A DNA stretch of 64,000 nucleotides from Calamus simplicifolius (taxonomy: Eukaryota; Streptophyta; Magnoliopsida; Arecales; Arecaceae). The first letter of the stretch is position 1. Each line of letters begins with the position of its first letter. Under the pieces are notes generated by a model, which was not told where the DNA came from, did not search any database, and saw nothing but the letters and a program-made list of their open reading frames with translations. The position numbers were made by a program, and so were the translations under genes. Location: positions 1 through 64,000 of the forward strand of contig UESW01004628.1 of the NCBI GenBank assembly GCA_900491605.1, given 5' to 3'. This document shows positions 12,646 to 24,355 of this stretch, in pieces.

Positions 12646-12843
12646 CGTGGCACTTCCCCAGCCATTACCTGCGCCCATAAGGAATGACGATCCCGCCTCG
12701 AAAAGGCAAGATGGCCCCACGGCATTAATTAGGGCATCATTGCGCAGGCAATCAAATACACATCCCCAAATGCAGATCGCGCCACTTAAGCCTATACTCC
12801 CTACGCCCGAACCTACGCTTCGATCTAGGGAGTGGGGGGCATG
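12646..12843 (+). mobile_element. Residual internal region and polypurine tract between the two LTRs
   Basis: This 198 bp spacer has no ORF. Its right end, AGTGGGGGGC at 12831-12840, sits where a polypurine tract primes plus-strand DNA synthesis, directly before the forward LTR start TGTTGAGG. It marks the right arm as the 3' LTR of a former Gypsy-type element. No primer binding site is visible beside the left arm. Confidence 0.7.
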
Positions 12844-14217
12844 TGTTGAGGGGTAGAATCGTCATTGCATTGATAATCGTGCAAGTGGGCTGAGACCGAC
12901 CCCGTCCCTCTGCCCGCTACGACATGCCCCCGAGGAATAAGCTAAACTAATACGGTCCGTCAGGCCATGCGGCTCCTCCAGGCTCCCATAGCTCGGATTC
13001 CTCGGGCCTTCCATGGTTCGGCTTTCCCTGAGCTTCCCATAGCTCGGCTCCCTCCGGGCTTCCATAGCTCAGCTTCCCCGAGCCTCCCATGGTTCGGCTT
13101 CCCGAGCTTCCTGAAGCTCGTCTTCTCCGAGCCTCCCATGGTTTGGCTTCCCCGAGCTTCCTGAAGCTCGTCTTCTCTGAGCCTCCCATGGTTCGGCTTC
13201 CCCGAACTTCCTGTAGCTCGGATTCCTCAAGCCCTCCATGGTTCGGCTTTCTCCGAGCTTCCATAGCTCGGCTTCCCCGAGCCTCCCACGGTTCGGCTTT
13301 CCCCGAGCTTCCCATAGCTCGGCTCCCTCTGGGCTTCCATAGCTCAGCTTCCCCGAGCCTCCCATGGTTCGGCTTTTCCCGAGCTTCCCATAGCTCGGCT
13401 CCCTCCGGGCTTCTATGGTTCGGCTTCCCCGAGCCTTCCATAGCTCGGCTCCCTCCGGGCTTCCATAGCTCGGCTTCCCCGAGCCTTCCATGGTTCGGCT
13501 TTCTTCGAGCTTCCATAGCTCGGCTTCCCCGAACCTTCCATGGCTCGGCTTTCCCCGAGCTTCCCATAGCTCGGATTCGTCCGGCTTCCATAGCTCGGCC
13601 TCCCTGAGCGATCCACGATCCGATACTCACATCCGCGGAACCTAGCGCATGAGAGCCTATACCATCGTAACAGAATCCCAGGCAAAGAATTATGTTGAAG
13701 AGTGGCCTAGGACCTAATACAGCTACCTGGGACCTATGCATATACCAGATCTTAGGCCAACAAGGAGCTCCTAGCCGTCGATCCCTTAACAAACAAGATA
13801 CGGATCCCAACGGCCCCACAACGGCCTGATTCGATTCATCTCCATATCCTAACAACCTTCGAACCTTCCAGAAGGCGCTCAAGATCCAGGTGACAGCCTA
13901 TAAATACGACACTCCCAGATTCTCTCAGGTATGCGCTCACTGCCCCCGGCTCACTCTCACGCTCTCACTCTCCCCCTGCTCGTCGGCGCTCCCTAGAGCT
14001 CCCGATCGGCCACCCCTGGAGAGACTCCCCAGAGAGATCCACCTCCCCATTTTCTGTTGATCACCGATCCCCTGCTGACTTGAGCGTCAGAGGTCTTCCG
14101 CGGAGGGCCACCCCCAACGTCTCTCGCGCGAGGACCTCTGTGCAGGTCCGCCCAGGAGGAAGCCCAGACCAGGAGATCGACCGCGTCCGAGTCGGAGGAC
14201 GGATCCCGACGGCAACA
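12844..14217 (+). repeat. LTR, forward orientation (right arm)
   Basis: This 1,374 bp LTR runs from TGTTGAGG to GGCAACA. A minisatellite at about 12963-13600 repeats a 23-25 bp unit (for example CCATAGCTCGGCTTCCCCGA). A TATA box lies at 13899-13906. The distal part resembles the truncated LTR at 55198-55513, so the family occurs elsewhere in the window. The internal open frames on both strands are repeat shadows. Confidence 0.88.
13899..13906 (+). promoter_or_regulatory. LTR TATA box (rightward)
   Basis: TATAAATA in the context CAGCCTATAAATACGACAC, about 310 bp before the LTR end. It fits the U3/R border of an LTR promoter. Confidence 0.6.
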
Positions 14218-17200
14218 GGTAAAGAAAGAGATAACTACTAGTCTCGTACCAGCTTCTCAAGAGTTTTCGATTTATTATCTTTGATCATCTTGAGAATTCA
14301 TGGTCTCACACCATTGAAGTAAGAAATTATATAAAAGAAAGACTCATAATTTTTTAACTTAATTCTTCATTAAATTATTAGAGTACATTAAGGCTTATTT
14401 ATACAACAAAACTAGTTCAAAAGAAATTAAATTAGAATGGTTTAATATTGACAAAAATAAGGCTTTTAAGAGAATAAAATAGGATTTCTAAAAGAATAAG
14501 ACAAATCTTATAAAAAAATAGGATAAAAATAAAAATATTAAAGAGGATAAAATAGGACTCTTAAATCATACTTATTTAAGTTTTCTTCCCAGCCAAGATT
14601 CTTCTTATTTTTACTTTGGCTAGGTGCATTACCACATATTTATAAATTTAATTTAGTTGTTCACTCTGGATATATTAGTATTTTCTTAATTATATCAATT
14701 GGATAATTAATCTAGCTAAAACCGAATGAACTGATTGAACTTTTTATTGATACGATCATTCAATATAAAAATTTAAAATTAGCTTTATTTTTTAGGAGTT
14801 TTTAATTTTTTTTTTAAATTTGGATCTTTCTTTTCTTCTTTCTCTCATCGTCCCTTCTTTTATATAGGATTTTGAGTATTATCATAAATGTTTAAGAAAA
14901 ATTTCAAATATTACTATTGATATTCTATTTTATTATAAACAACTTAAGTTTTAAAGGTATGAAATTAGTTAAATTTTACATAAAAATTATCTTTATTTAT
15001 CGTTATAGATTATTTTTTTTAATTTAAATTATATTTCAATAATTCATGATTTGACTATTGATCCATTAGTTGGACCAACGAACCTTTTGATTTGATCTTT
15101 GAATTGGGTTGATGTTCAATTTGATCAAAAACCACATGAGATAAGAAATTCATTACCTTGGACCTCCTCTTCAGTTGAGCATCAATCTCTATTTTGAACA
15201 TTTGTTGTCCTCTTATTATATCCTCTTTATTCTCGGCTCTGTTTTTTTTTGTTTATTTGTGCGCTACATGGAATTTAGGAATGCGCTTATCGTGTAGGGT
15301 GATTGGTTCATACGTACGTGCATACATGATCATATATACAGTATAAAAAAAGATAAAAATATTCTTGCTATATGCATGCGTAATTAGTGCTTGATACACA
15401 GACTTTTCTTGATACACAAAAGACTTTTCTTTTGTTTCTTTGGGCCTCCTTGGTTCTTCACCCTGTTATATAATCTGTAGGATTTTTTCCTTTTTCCTTT
15501 TCCCTCCAGTTAAAAACATGTTTATATTTTTCTTTGCTGGTAGGCTCTTATGGCACCTTCTCAATTACTGCCTTGGAAAGGTCTTTGTGCATGTATAAAG
15601 TGATTGACTATGTGCGCATGTGATTGCACGCATCAAGAATAATTTTGTTCTTCCACACGCGTGCACACGGAGGACTTTCCCTTGCTGCCATTTGTCGCTG
15701 GAATTGGGCCTTTTGAATAGTAGTTGCTAGCAAATCCAAGCCACAAAGAAATTTATGAAACTCAAGATGATAAGGCGATTTATTCGTAGTTACACTGGCC
15801 ATGGGAATTGTTCAATTGTAGCATTGCATCATTTGTACATCTGTGCATTGAGCGGTCATTTGGTGATGCCGAGATATCAATGCATCGTGGTGGCCTCAAG
15901 ACTAAAACAATGAGGAGGATGGCCGCATTGTGGCCTCGGCCCCAGTGGGCTCGGGCCAATGCCACGACTTCACCTCTCCCTTCTCCTTTATATCGTCCTT
16001 AATTAAATCAATCCACTAAAAAAAAAAGAGTGAATTGGATTTAAAATAGTGAGAGTTCTTCCATTTTACCTTTTCACACCAGATGATTAAATATTAACGA
16101 GATCAAAATGAAGCTGATGGTTAGTATACAATGAATAATGCTGATAATGAAGTCTTAATTTTAAATTAATTGAGATAAATTATATGAATTCTTTTACTTT
16201 ATTTAGCTCAGCTTTGACATAGCATGCAGCTAATGTAGCTTGACTACAATTCAACACCTGTTTGCATTATCCAAATATCACACAAAAATAGTAGAGTTTT
16301 ACTTTTAAGAAAATTTCAAACCCATTTTAGTATTTATAATTATCGATTGTTATTACTAAAAGAGAAGCAACTACTAGGGCATCATAATAACACATGTATA
16401 GATAATGATTTATACGAAGAAAGAGCTATCATTCATTCACTTTTGGTCACCCCCAACTTGCCAAGGGAAAGGGGAAGATGTTGATTGGCTGGGAATGGGA
16501 CCTGACTCGCACCACTGAACCCATCATATTCAACACAAATTTTTAACTACCATATCGCAGATAAATTGAAATGTGATCATTAACAAATAATTGATATAAA
16601 TTCTTGTTATACAATGTTTACTATCCTAATGTTTTAGTTATAGTTTAATTTCTACCATATCTTGCTTCTTTGAGCAATGCTACAACAACTTAAACAAGCA
16701 ATTGAAGGTGAAAGTAGGTTAAGTTGGACCATGCCCTAATTCGAGCCCAATCCAAAATTTATTTCGAGCTTATGTTAAGCTCAAGTCTAATCCTTTTTTT
16801 TCAAAAACCAAGCTCGTGCCCAATTAGAGCCCAAGCCCAATCTCGACCCAAAACTCAATTGGACCGGCTCATAGCAATCCATTTGAGCTAAAAATTGAAT
16901 CAATAAGCCAATTTTTAGTTTTTAAATGCTTACATAAAAACAACTAAAATTTAAATAATTATATTTAATTACTTGAGAAAATTTGATATGATACGAAGAA
17001 GTTATTCTTCCACAATTAATAAAAATTAAAAATAAAATTTAAAAAATTCATCTATTTTAAGGTTTTAGAATTGCATTTGGGTTAAATTTAGATCTAATTA
17101 AGAGTCAATACTTTAGTCCTTCTTCAAGCTTGAGCTTTAGACCGACTCTGGACCGTCCAAACTAACAACCTAAGCTCGATTTGAAACTTTCATTTGGTTC

Positions 17201-18051
17201 TAATTTTAAGTTCAGACCCTGAATTATCTCGGGCCTAACTTATGATCCAACTTGAAGTAATTGGGCCTGATGGGCTACAAATTAGCCCAAGCTCACTTCC
17301 AACCTACAAACTACACAAAAAGGCCATGCAGCTCTTATGCAGTCATGCACCATTCATTCCTATGGAAAAGTCTTGCTATCGTGCAAAAGAAACTGTACCA
17401 TGCATGATGATTGATGCATAACGAATGCGCACGCATACCAAAAGTGAAAGAAATATTTTTGCTTTAGATATGCATATGCATGCATGATGAATTATTCATC
17501 GCACGTGATGCGCTTATTCTTCACTGCATTCAGTATAGCAAGACTTTTTCCACTCTGTTTTATTTTACGGCACAACTCGTAAGGCTAACTCAAAGGGAGC
17601 AACAAATTAAGAACGCAAACGCCAGCTGAGAGAGTCAAGAATGCTTACTTTGATGTTCATGTGGAAAAGGTCTTGTGATGCCCACCCAAATCATGGTGTT
17701 ATGATAGAGGAGACAGAAGAAGAAGAATTAGAGGGAGAGCAAAGAGAGAAGGTTGTTTGAGACACTGAATCAGTAAATGATTGTCAGAAAATAACCTCCT
17801 CAGGTAACCGTAGGCACTTTCTCAATCTCATCACTCTCAACTGTCCTGCTCCCTGTTCTATTTGGGATCTCAGATATAATAAATAATCTTTACTTCATGT
17901 ACAAGAATTCTTGTTTCTTTCCAAGGCTTGCCAACAACTTGTACAGTCTCAGCCTCGTTCAGCTGTCCTCAAAATCCATATGATTAGTCCATTTCCCCTC
18001 TCCTGCTGTCACAAGCAAGGCCTCGTCCTTCTTGTTTCCCTCCCAGTTGTC
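14218..18051. other. Non-coding stretch, no recognised gene
   Basis: There are 3.8 kb without a supported gene. 14290-15100 is AT-rich. Frames at 15608-16002 overlap on both strands, are short, and have no family motif. 16690-17310 is rich in GAGCCCAAGC/GGGCCTAAC-type motifs, with TAGGTT-like sequence at both ends, and resembles a worn hAT-type non-autonomous element, but I found no target duplication. The last 130 bp before copy 2 is probably part of the duplicated unit lying beyond the left edge for copy 1. Confidence 0.5.
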
Positions 18052-20141
18052 ACCAGTTTCACTGCATCATCTGTAACTTTTAATGACACTTTGAGGTGGT
18101 CCTCCCATGAGGGCACCAAGACAAAGCTTTGCCTCTAAAAATGGTTCCTAGTCCATGCAATCTTAAGCTTTTGGGAAATTAAGAGATGGTACTCCCAACT
18201 CTCCCTTGACTGCAGATCGGTGACCCGAAATGAAAAATCCCGTATCAGGTGATGGCAGTGTCCTGCAGAATTTGATGCCTAAAAGATAACTTAGCCACCT
18301 CAGTTCCTCACATTAATCCTTTAATTTTTTGTTTCCTTTTTTATTTCTTATGTTGGTTACAGTCCCCTCAGGACTGTGTAATAGAGAAATTCCATGATAT
18401 TGGAGTTTGAAGTGGATGTCTTAAATTGCAAATGGCAATCCAATGAACAGGGTATTATAACAATCAATAGCAAGAAATATAATAATAACCCAACGGTTAA
18501 ATACTAGGTCAGTTTGAGTTTTAAGGATTTTGGTTTTTCTAAAATGTTAGAGATGGACTATGTAAGAGCAGGATTGATTATCGATTGAGATAAAGGGTAA
18601 AATCAACAGGAGTTTTTTTTAGAAGAATAATTACATTTTATTTATCTGAAGTGTAACCCAATTTCACTCAATCCGCTCATGATTTAAAAAATAGCATTTA
18701 ATTAAAGCTTTGTTTAAGTCTAATAGATTCCATTACCTATCAAAGGGTTCAAAATATAGCAGTATAACTTATGTTTATTTTTTTCTTTAAAATTGAAGGA
18801 CATAATCTTTCTAAGTCAAGAAATACCAATTTTGTCTAATTTTGAAGAGATTTTTTTTTATTTTGAGAAATCAAGACTTTTTTCATTGCTTGACATATTC
18901 AGTTTCTCCATTTGAATTGAAAATATTTTGATAGATTTTTATTGATTACTCATAATTATTTATGAATTCAAATGATATAGGTGTGCTTTAAATCATGTCT
19001 TCAGATAAACCTAACGCTGATCTGATCGATTTAGTAAAATTAAACTCTAAGGGATGTAGGAGTTTGAAAGTTTCTCAAAAATATTTCAAAAAAATTAAAC
19101 TTTGAATCCTTTTCTTCACTTTGTTTTCTATATTTTTTTATTTTCTTATTTTTTTGCGAGCATCCTACGTTAATAAACCAATTGGCTGCTAACGGGACCA
19201 AGCAGACTCGAATGGATCAGTTAATTACTACCCTTTAAATTATGAATGAGTAATATAAAATCAGATTATACCTCACATAAATAAAATATAATTATATTTT
19301 TTAATCTTAATTACTTGATATTTTTGAGTGCTAGATAAATTGGTTAACCAAAGCAAGCAATTCCATCTTTCTGGACAGTGATTCCAGAACGCGGTATAAG
19401 TTTGTCTCGAAATAGCCTTTCATTCGTTTCAAGGAGTCAAAGTCCAAGCTCAAAAGATCTCAACCGTAGATATTAAATTTTTAAGTCAGTAATCTAAACA
19501 CTCGAGATAATCAAATTCTTAAAAGTATAGATTTTCACCTTTGATTCATAGCAACAAATTAAAGTAATTAATTTATTTTTTAAAAAGCTTTTTGGATTCT
19601 ATTATACATTCTTTTTATTTTTTGACTGAGTCTCACTCTTTTTTTTGTTTTTGCTGGAATATCAAATGTTCTAATAAAACTTAAGATTCTTTGTAAACCA
19701 AGTTAAAAAAATTTAATGTTCTAATGAAAATTATAATTATTTAATGTTCTAATGGAATATCAAATGTTCTAATGAAATTATAATTATTTAATATAAATTA
19801 TATACTATAATATATATATAATAGTATTAAATATTTCATTATATATATATATAATATGTAATATAAATATTAATAATATATTGTATTATATATTAATATA
19901 AATATAATATTAATATTTAAATATTATTAATTATATTATTATATATAATTAAATATCATTAATATTATTATTTATATTAAGGTTAAGAGTCTAATTTAAA
20001 ATTATTAAATATAATAATTAGTATGATAATTTTATATTATTAATTAGATTATTCTTAACTGAATGGTTCAGCAAGCAATCCTAATGATGATGAAGATTAG
20101 ATTTAAATTTATATATTTGACATAATTATTAGGAGGCTTTG
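18052..20141 (+). repeat. Duplicated segment copy 2
   Basis: This is the uninterrupted counterpart of 1-1057 plus 7158-8133. It keeps the empty LINE site at about 19107, where TTTGAATC runs straight into CTTTTCTTCAC. The AT-repeat zone at 19780-19980 has changed length relative to copy 1. It has no coding content. It continues into the Copia LTR at 20142, as copy 1 does. Confidence 0.9.
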
Positions 20142-20709
20142 TGTTGGGATTTAGTTCTTGATGAATCACGGTGGAATTAATTTTACTGAAGAAATACTCT
20201 AGGCTTTCTTTATTGCCAACAATTAGATTGGCGCAGCAGTAATGCGTTTGTTCTTAAACCCTTTAATCCTGTGTTTGAATCCCATAACCTTTTTTTTGGA
20301 ATTATTTTAATCCTTTTTCCTTTGCTTGGCTGAAGCCCCCCTCTCTCTTCCTTCCCCACACCATACATGAGTCAAGGCTGAAACTCTTCACGTACGTCAT
20401 GGTCATGGTTCTTCCTTCACACGTGAAGGCCACGCGTTGACTTTTCTCACGTAAGCCTCTTCTCGTGAGGCTTCGTTCACGTCCCAACATCTTCCTCCAT
20501 ATGTTGACCGAAGCCAAGAACGAGAACTCGCGGCTGAAACCACCATGAAACTATACGACTTCGTTCTCCTTGGGCCAAAGAAAACACCACGAAGCTGTGC
20601 AACTTCGCTCCGAAAAGGAAGAGGCTGTGATCAGGCCCATATCAAGCAAGCAAAGGAGCCTCCCTCCCTCTTCCTTCCCCACACAGTGCTGAAACTCTTC
20701 ACGTACGTC
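20142..20709 (-). mobile_element. Copia LTR followed by the start of a second, truncated LTR
   Basis: LTR A runs from TGTTGGGATTTAG at 20142 to CCCATATCA at about 20644 and matches 34910-35614 except for an internal length difference. It is followed directly by AGCAAAGGAGCC, which corresponds to a position about 150 bp inside the same LTR, and continues as LTR B to the CACTA insertion site. LTR B resumes at 31710. The A-B junction also exists in copy 1, so it predates the duplication. Unequal recombination between adjacent LTRs would explain it. Confidence 0.78.
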
Positions 20710-20739
20710 CACTATAAGAAAATACTGAAATAGCGACGC

Positions 20740-21905
20740 AAATTTAGCGATCCAATTATGGGTCGCTAAATTACGACCACTTTGCGACGCCTCCATGACA
20801 ACAAAATATTGCGACGCAATTAGCGACGCATTAGCGACTCAATAAACCAGAAAATAAAAAAAAAATTAATTTTTTTTATTTAGCGACGCAAATAGTGCGT
20901 CGCAATATTTTTAAATTAATTTTTATAAAATATAAATATGGGAAAAAAATATTACGACACAACTCAGTGCGTCGCAATGTTTTTAAAAAAATTAATTATA
21001 TTAAATAGCGACGCAATAAACCAGAAAATTAGTAAAATTATTTTTAATTTAGCGATGCAACAATTGCATCGCAAATAATTTAAATAAAATTAATTTTTAT
21101 AAAATATAAATATGAGAAAAAATATTGCGATGCAACTCAGTGCGTCGCAATATTTTTAAAAAAATTAAATATGTCAAATAGCGATACATTAGCGACGCAA
21201 TAAACCAAAAATTAGAAAAATTATTTTAATTTAGCGACACACTAACTGCGTCGCAATTATTTTAAATAAAATTAAATTTTATAAAATATAATTATGAAAT
21301 AAAAAAATTGCGATGCAATCCTATGCATCACAATGTTTTTAAAAAAATTAATTATGTTAAATAGCGACGCATTAGCGATGCAATAAACCAAAAATTAGAG
21401 AAATTATTTTTAATTTAGTGACGCACTAAATGCGTCACAATTATTTTAAATAAAATTAAATTTTATAAAATATAATTATGAAATAAAAAAATTACGACGC
21501 AACCCTATGCGTCGCAATGTTTTTTTAAAAAAATAATTATGTTAAATAGCGATGCATTAGCGACACAATAAATCAAAAAATTAAAAAAATTATTTTTAAT
21601 TTAGCAACGCAATAATTGCATCGCAATTATTTTAAATAAAATTAATTTTTATAAAATATAATTATGAAATAAAAAAATTACGATGCAAACCTATGCATCG
21701 CAATGTTTTTTAAAAATTAATTATGTTAATAGTGATGCAATAGCGACGCAATAAAATAGTAAATTAATAAAATATTTTTTTATTTAGTGACGCAAGTATT
21801 GCATCGCAATGTTTTAAAAAAAATAAATTTTATAAAAATATTAAAAAGAATTATGAAATAAAAATATTGCGACGCACATCTGTGCGTCGCAATATTTTTA
21901 AAAAT
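20740..21905. repeat. Left subterminal GCGACGCA repeat array
   Basis: A unit of roughly 180 bp repeats about six times. Each unit has a direct pair TAGCGACGCATTAGCGACGCA followed by facing pairs (GCGACGCA ... TGCGTCGC) set in AT-rich spacers such as AAATAAAATTAATTTTTATAA. Many CG sites have decayed to TG or CA. In CACTA elements such clusters bind the element-encoded regulatory protein. That role is inferred here. Confidence 0.9.
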
Positions 21906-21934
21906 ATTGTTTAAGGAAATTTGAATATTTTTTT

Positions 21935-21965
<31 letters not shown>

Positions 21966-22050
21966 CTATGTGTGTGTGTGTTAAACTCTAATCATATGAG
22001 AACTGGAGCGAGATAAGATACAAGAAGAACGAAAGTTAATGACTAGCATC
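21906..22050. repeat. TA/TG microsatellite
   Basis: An AT-rich stretch with TATATA runs followed by GTGTGTGTGTG at 21970-21980. It marks the change from subterminal repeats to the gene-like cargo. There is no coding content. Confidence 0.8.
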
Positions 22051-22560
22051 TAAAGAAAGACTTCGATCCAAACAGATAAATAGGAGCCAAAAAGAATAAA
22101 GAAACGATCCAAAACGGGGGGTAAAAAAAGTCCTAGAAAGGTAGACAACAAACCTTTAGAAACCACGTCTAAGACAAACTCCAAAACCCTAGTATCCTTA
22201 GCTCTGATCGATCACTCAGGAGCGGCAACACGAACAAGACGAAACACGCTGACAACAGGAAAGATCTCTCTCTGAAACCCTAGGAAAAGCTCGCCGTCGC
22301 CCCCTTACGTGGATGAGATGGAGGTAGAGGGATCGGTTTCCCGAGAAACCCTAGTATTAGGCTTTTGGGGAACGAGGAAAAGAAGCCCTCCTCCACGGCG
22401 AGCTCTCGACGTCTCTCCCCTCACTCTCTTCGCGACTCACGCTCCCCCCCACCCTTTTAAAGTTTCCCAAACGGGACTACAAGCAGCCAAGCACCATCTA
22501 GAAGTGAAGCGGAAGGGCCGCGGCACTGTGCCCGTGAAACTATCTTGGTCTACTGGCTTT
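22050..22560 (-). pseudogene. Gene-like fragment (promoter and leader), probably captured; not identified
   Basis: This stretch is GC-balanced and unlike the AT-rich transposon DNA around it. Read on the minus strand it looks like the front of a plant gene. A CTTTAAAAGGGTGGG TATA-like site lies near 22455, followed by a purine-rich leader, two AGGGTTTC motifs typical of plant leaders, and T-rich intron-like sequence towards 22050. A plus-strand frame at 22309-22572 has no recognisable domain, and I do not consider it a gene. CACTA elements are known to carry host-gene pieces. Capture is inferred, and the source gene is unknown. Confidence 0.4.
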
Positions 22561-24355
22561 GATCGATCGTAACTGTCGGATCATTGCCGATCGGATCGAT
22601 CACAACGGTCCGAGATCGGTCGTCGCCGACCGGGATCGATCATGGCTTCGATCGATCACAACCGTCGGGTCGACGCCAATCGGATCGATTGCAACGATCT
22701 GAGATCGGTCGTCGCCGACCGGGATCGATCATGGCTTTGATCGATCGCAACCGTCGGATCGTCGCCGATCGGATCGATCGCGACGGTCCGAGATCGATCG
22801 TCGCCAACCGGGATCGATCATGGCTTCGATCCATCGCAACCGTCGGATTGTCGCCAATCGGATCGATCGCAACGGTCTGAGATCGGTCGTCGCCGACCTG
22901 GATCGATCATGGCTTCGATCGATCGCAACCATTGGATCGTTCCAATCGGATCTATCGCGATGGTCCGAGATATTTCCTCTTATTTCCTTCTCTTTCAAGA
23001 ACATAAATCTTTCCGTTTTCTCTCTTGTTACTCCCTCTTTCAAGAACGCTAATCATCATCCTCCTCCTCCTCCAAGCCTCTTGAACCCTAACCTTAACGC
23101 TAATTACTCTTCGTTATTTCCGGTTGTATCTTGTTTGTTGTTCATTCTCTTGAAGAGCCATCATGGACAAAACAAACCGAAAGAGGAAGCACAACGAGAA
23201 CCAAGACGACGATCCTCTCGCCCTCTGCCTCTCTCCTCCCAATTGCCGCAGCCTTACACTTCCAAACACCAGATTCCCTTCCCTTCCGTCCCCTCCCCCA
23301 CCGTCGCCGCCACAACCGCAACACCTCTCCTCTCCTCCCCCTGCCCAGCAGTCGAGATCGGTCGTCACCGACTAGGATCGATCATAGCTTCGATCGATCG
23401 CAACCGTTGGATCATCGCTGATCGGATCGATCGCGACGGTCCGAGATCGATCGTCACCGACCGGGATCGATCATGGCTTTGACCGATCACAACCGTCGGA
23501 TCGTCGTCGACCGGGATCGATCATGGCTTCGATCGATCACAACCATCGGATCATCGCCGATCAGATCGATTGCGACGGTCCGAGATCGATCGTCGCTGAC
23601 CGGGATCGATCATGGCTTCGATCGATCACAACCGTCGGATCATCGCCAATCGGATCGATTGCAACGGTCTGAGATCGGTCGTCGCCGATCGGGATCGATC
23701 ATGTCTTCGATCGATCACAATAGTCGAATCGTCACCGATCGGGATCGATCATGGCTTTGATCGATCGCAACCATCGGATCGTCGCCGATCAGATCGATCG
23801 CAATGGTCTGATCTCGATCGTAGCCGACAGAGATCGATCATGGCTTCGATCGAACGCAACCGTCAAATTTTTGCCGATTGGATCGATCGCAATGGTCCGA
23901 GATTGGTCGTCGCCGACCGAGATCGATCATGGCTTCGATCGATCGCAACCGTCGGATCGTCGCCGATCGGATCGATCACGACGGTCCAAGATCCATCGTC
24001 GCCGACCGGGATCGATCATGGCTTCGATCGATCACAATCGTCGGATCATCGCCGATCGGATCGATCGCGACGGTCCGAGATTGGTCGTTGCCGACCAGGA
24101 TCGATCATGGCTTCGATCGATTGCAACCGTCGAATCGTCGCCGATCGGATCAATCGCGACGGTCGAGATCGATCGTCGCCGACCGGGATCGATCATGGCT
24201 TCGATCGATCGCAAACATCGGATCGTCGCCAATCGGATCGATCGCGACGATCTGAGATCCGTCGTCGCTGACCGGGATCGATCATAGCTTCGATCGATCG
24301 CAACCGTCGGATCATCGCCGATCGGATCGATCGCAACGGTCCGAGATCGGTCGTC
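22560..24355. repeat. GATCGATC-rich satellite, about 90 bp unit
   Basis: A unit of about 90 bp (GGGATCGATCATGGCTTCGA, then CAACCGTCGGATCGTCGCC, then a GGTCCGAGATCGGTCGTCGCC segment) repeats in tandem from 22560 to 22975 and from about 23355 to 24355, with 10-25% divergence between units. 22975-23355 breaks the array. The unit reads open in several frames on both strands (DRSWLRSIA, DRNRRIVADRI), and those frames are repeat shadows. The last unit ends in GTCGTCGCAATG and merges into the GCGACG subterminal array, suggesting the satellite grew from that motif. Confidence 0.92.
22975..23355 (+). pseudogene. Captured exon-like fragment (63 codons), unidentified
   Basis: This non-repetitive island splits the satellite. 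It has a CT-rich leader and then an ATG at 23163 with a protein-like start: MDKTNRKRKHNENQ, an acidic DDDPLALCLS stretch, and a proline-rich tail (PSPPPPSPPQPQH) that runs into the satellite at about 23352 (PAQQ, then repeat). The basic N-terminal patch RKRKH could be a nuclear signal. Composition and leader resemble the first exon of a plant gene, and position inside a CACTA element suggests capture. I cannot name the parent. As it stands it can only be a chimeric or dead frame. Confidence 0.5.

Larger units (their letters stand above)
11289..14217. mobile_element. Head-to-head LTR composite forming a 2.93 kb palindrome
   Basis: Two copies of one LTR of about 1.37 kb face away from each other. 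The right copy (12844-14217) is complete, from TGTTGAGG to GGCAACA, and is preceded by a polypurine tract. The left copy (11289-12645) is its reverse complement and lacks only the last 22 bases of the inner end. About 200 bp of unrelated sequence separates them. Both outer ends are the same LTR terminus, and the flanks read AGTAA and GGTAA, a possible 5 bp target duplication with one change. The arms look about 97% identical over the first 120 bp. An ordinary LTR element has both LTRs in the same orientation, so this is a rearranged or abnormal integration product. Confidence 0.88.

Noticed and set aside
11826..13882. Long open frames with repeated SRAMEARREPSYGKLGE units on both strands
   Set aside because: They are translations of the LTR minisatellite. 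They are open in several frames and mirrored by the palindrome, with no leader, domain or codon signal.
15608..16002. Overlapping short ORFs on both strands
   Set aside because: Short, mutually overlapping, no motif and no splice context.
16690..17310. Degenerate hAT-type element with GAGCCCAAGC motifs
   Set aside because: The ends are only partly inverted and no 8 bp target duplication could be found, so it is mentioned only in the description of the gene-free stretch.
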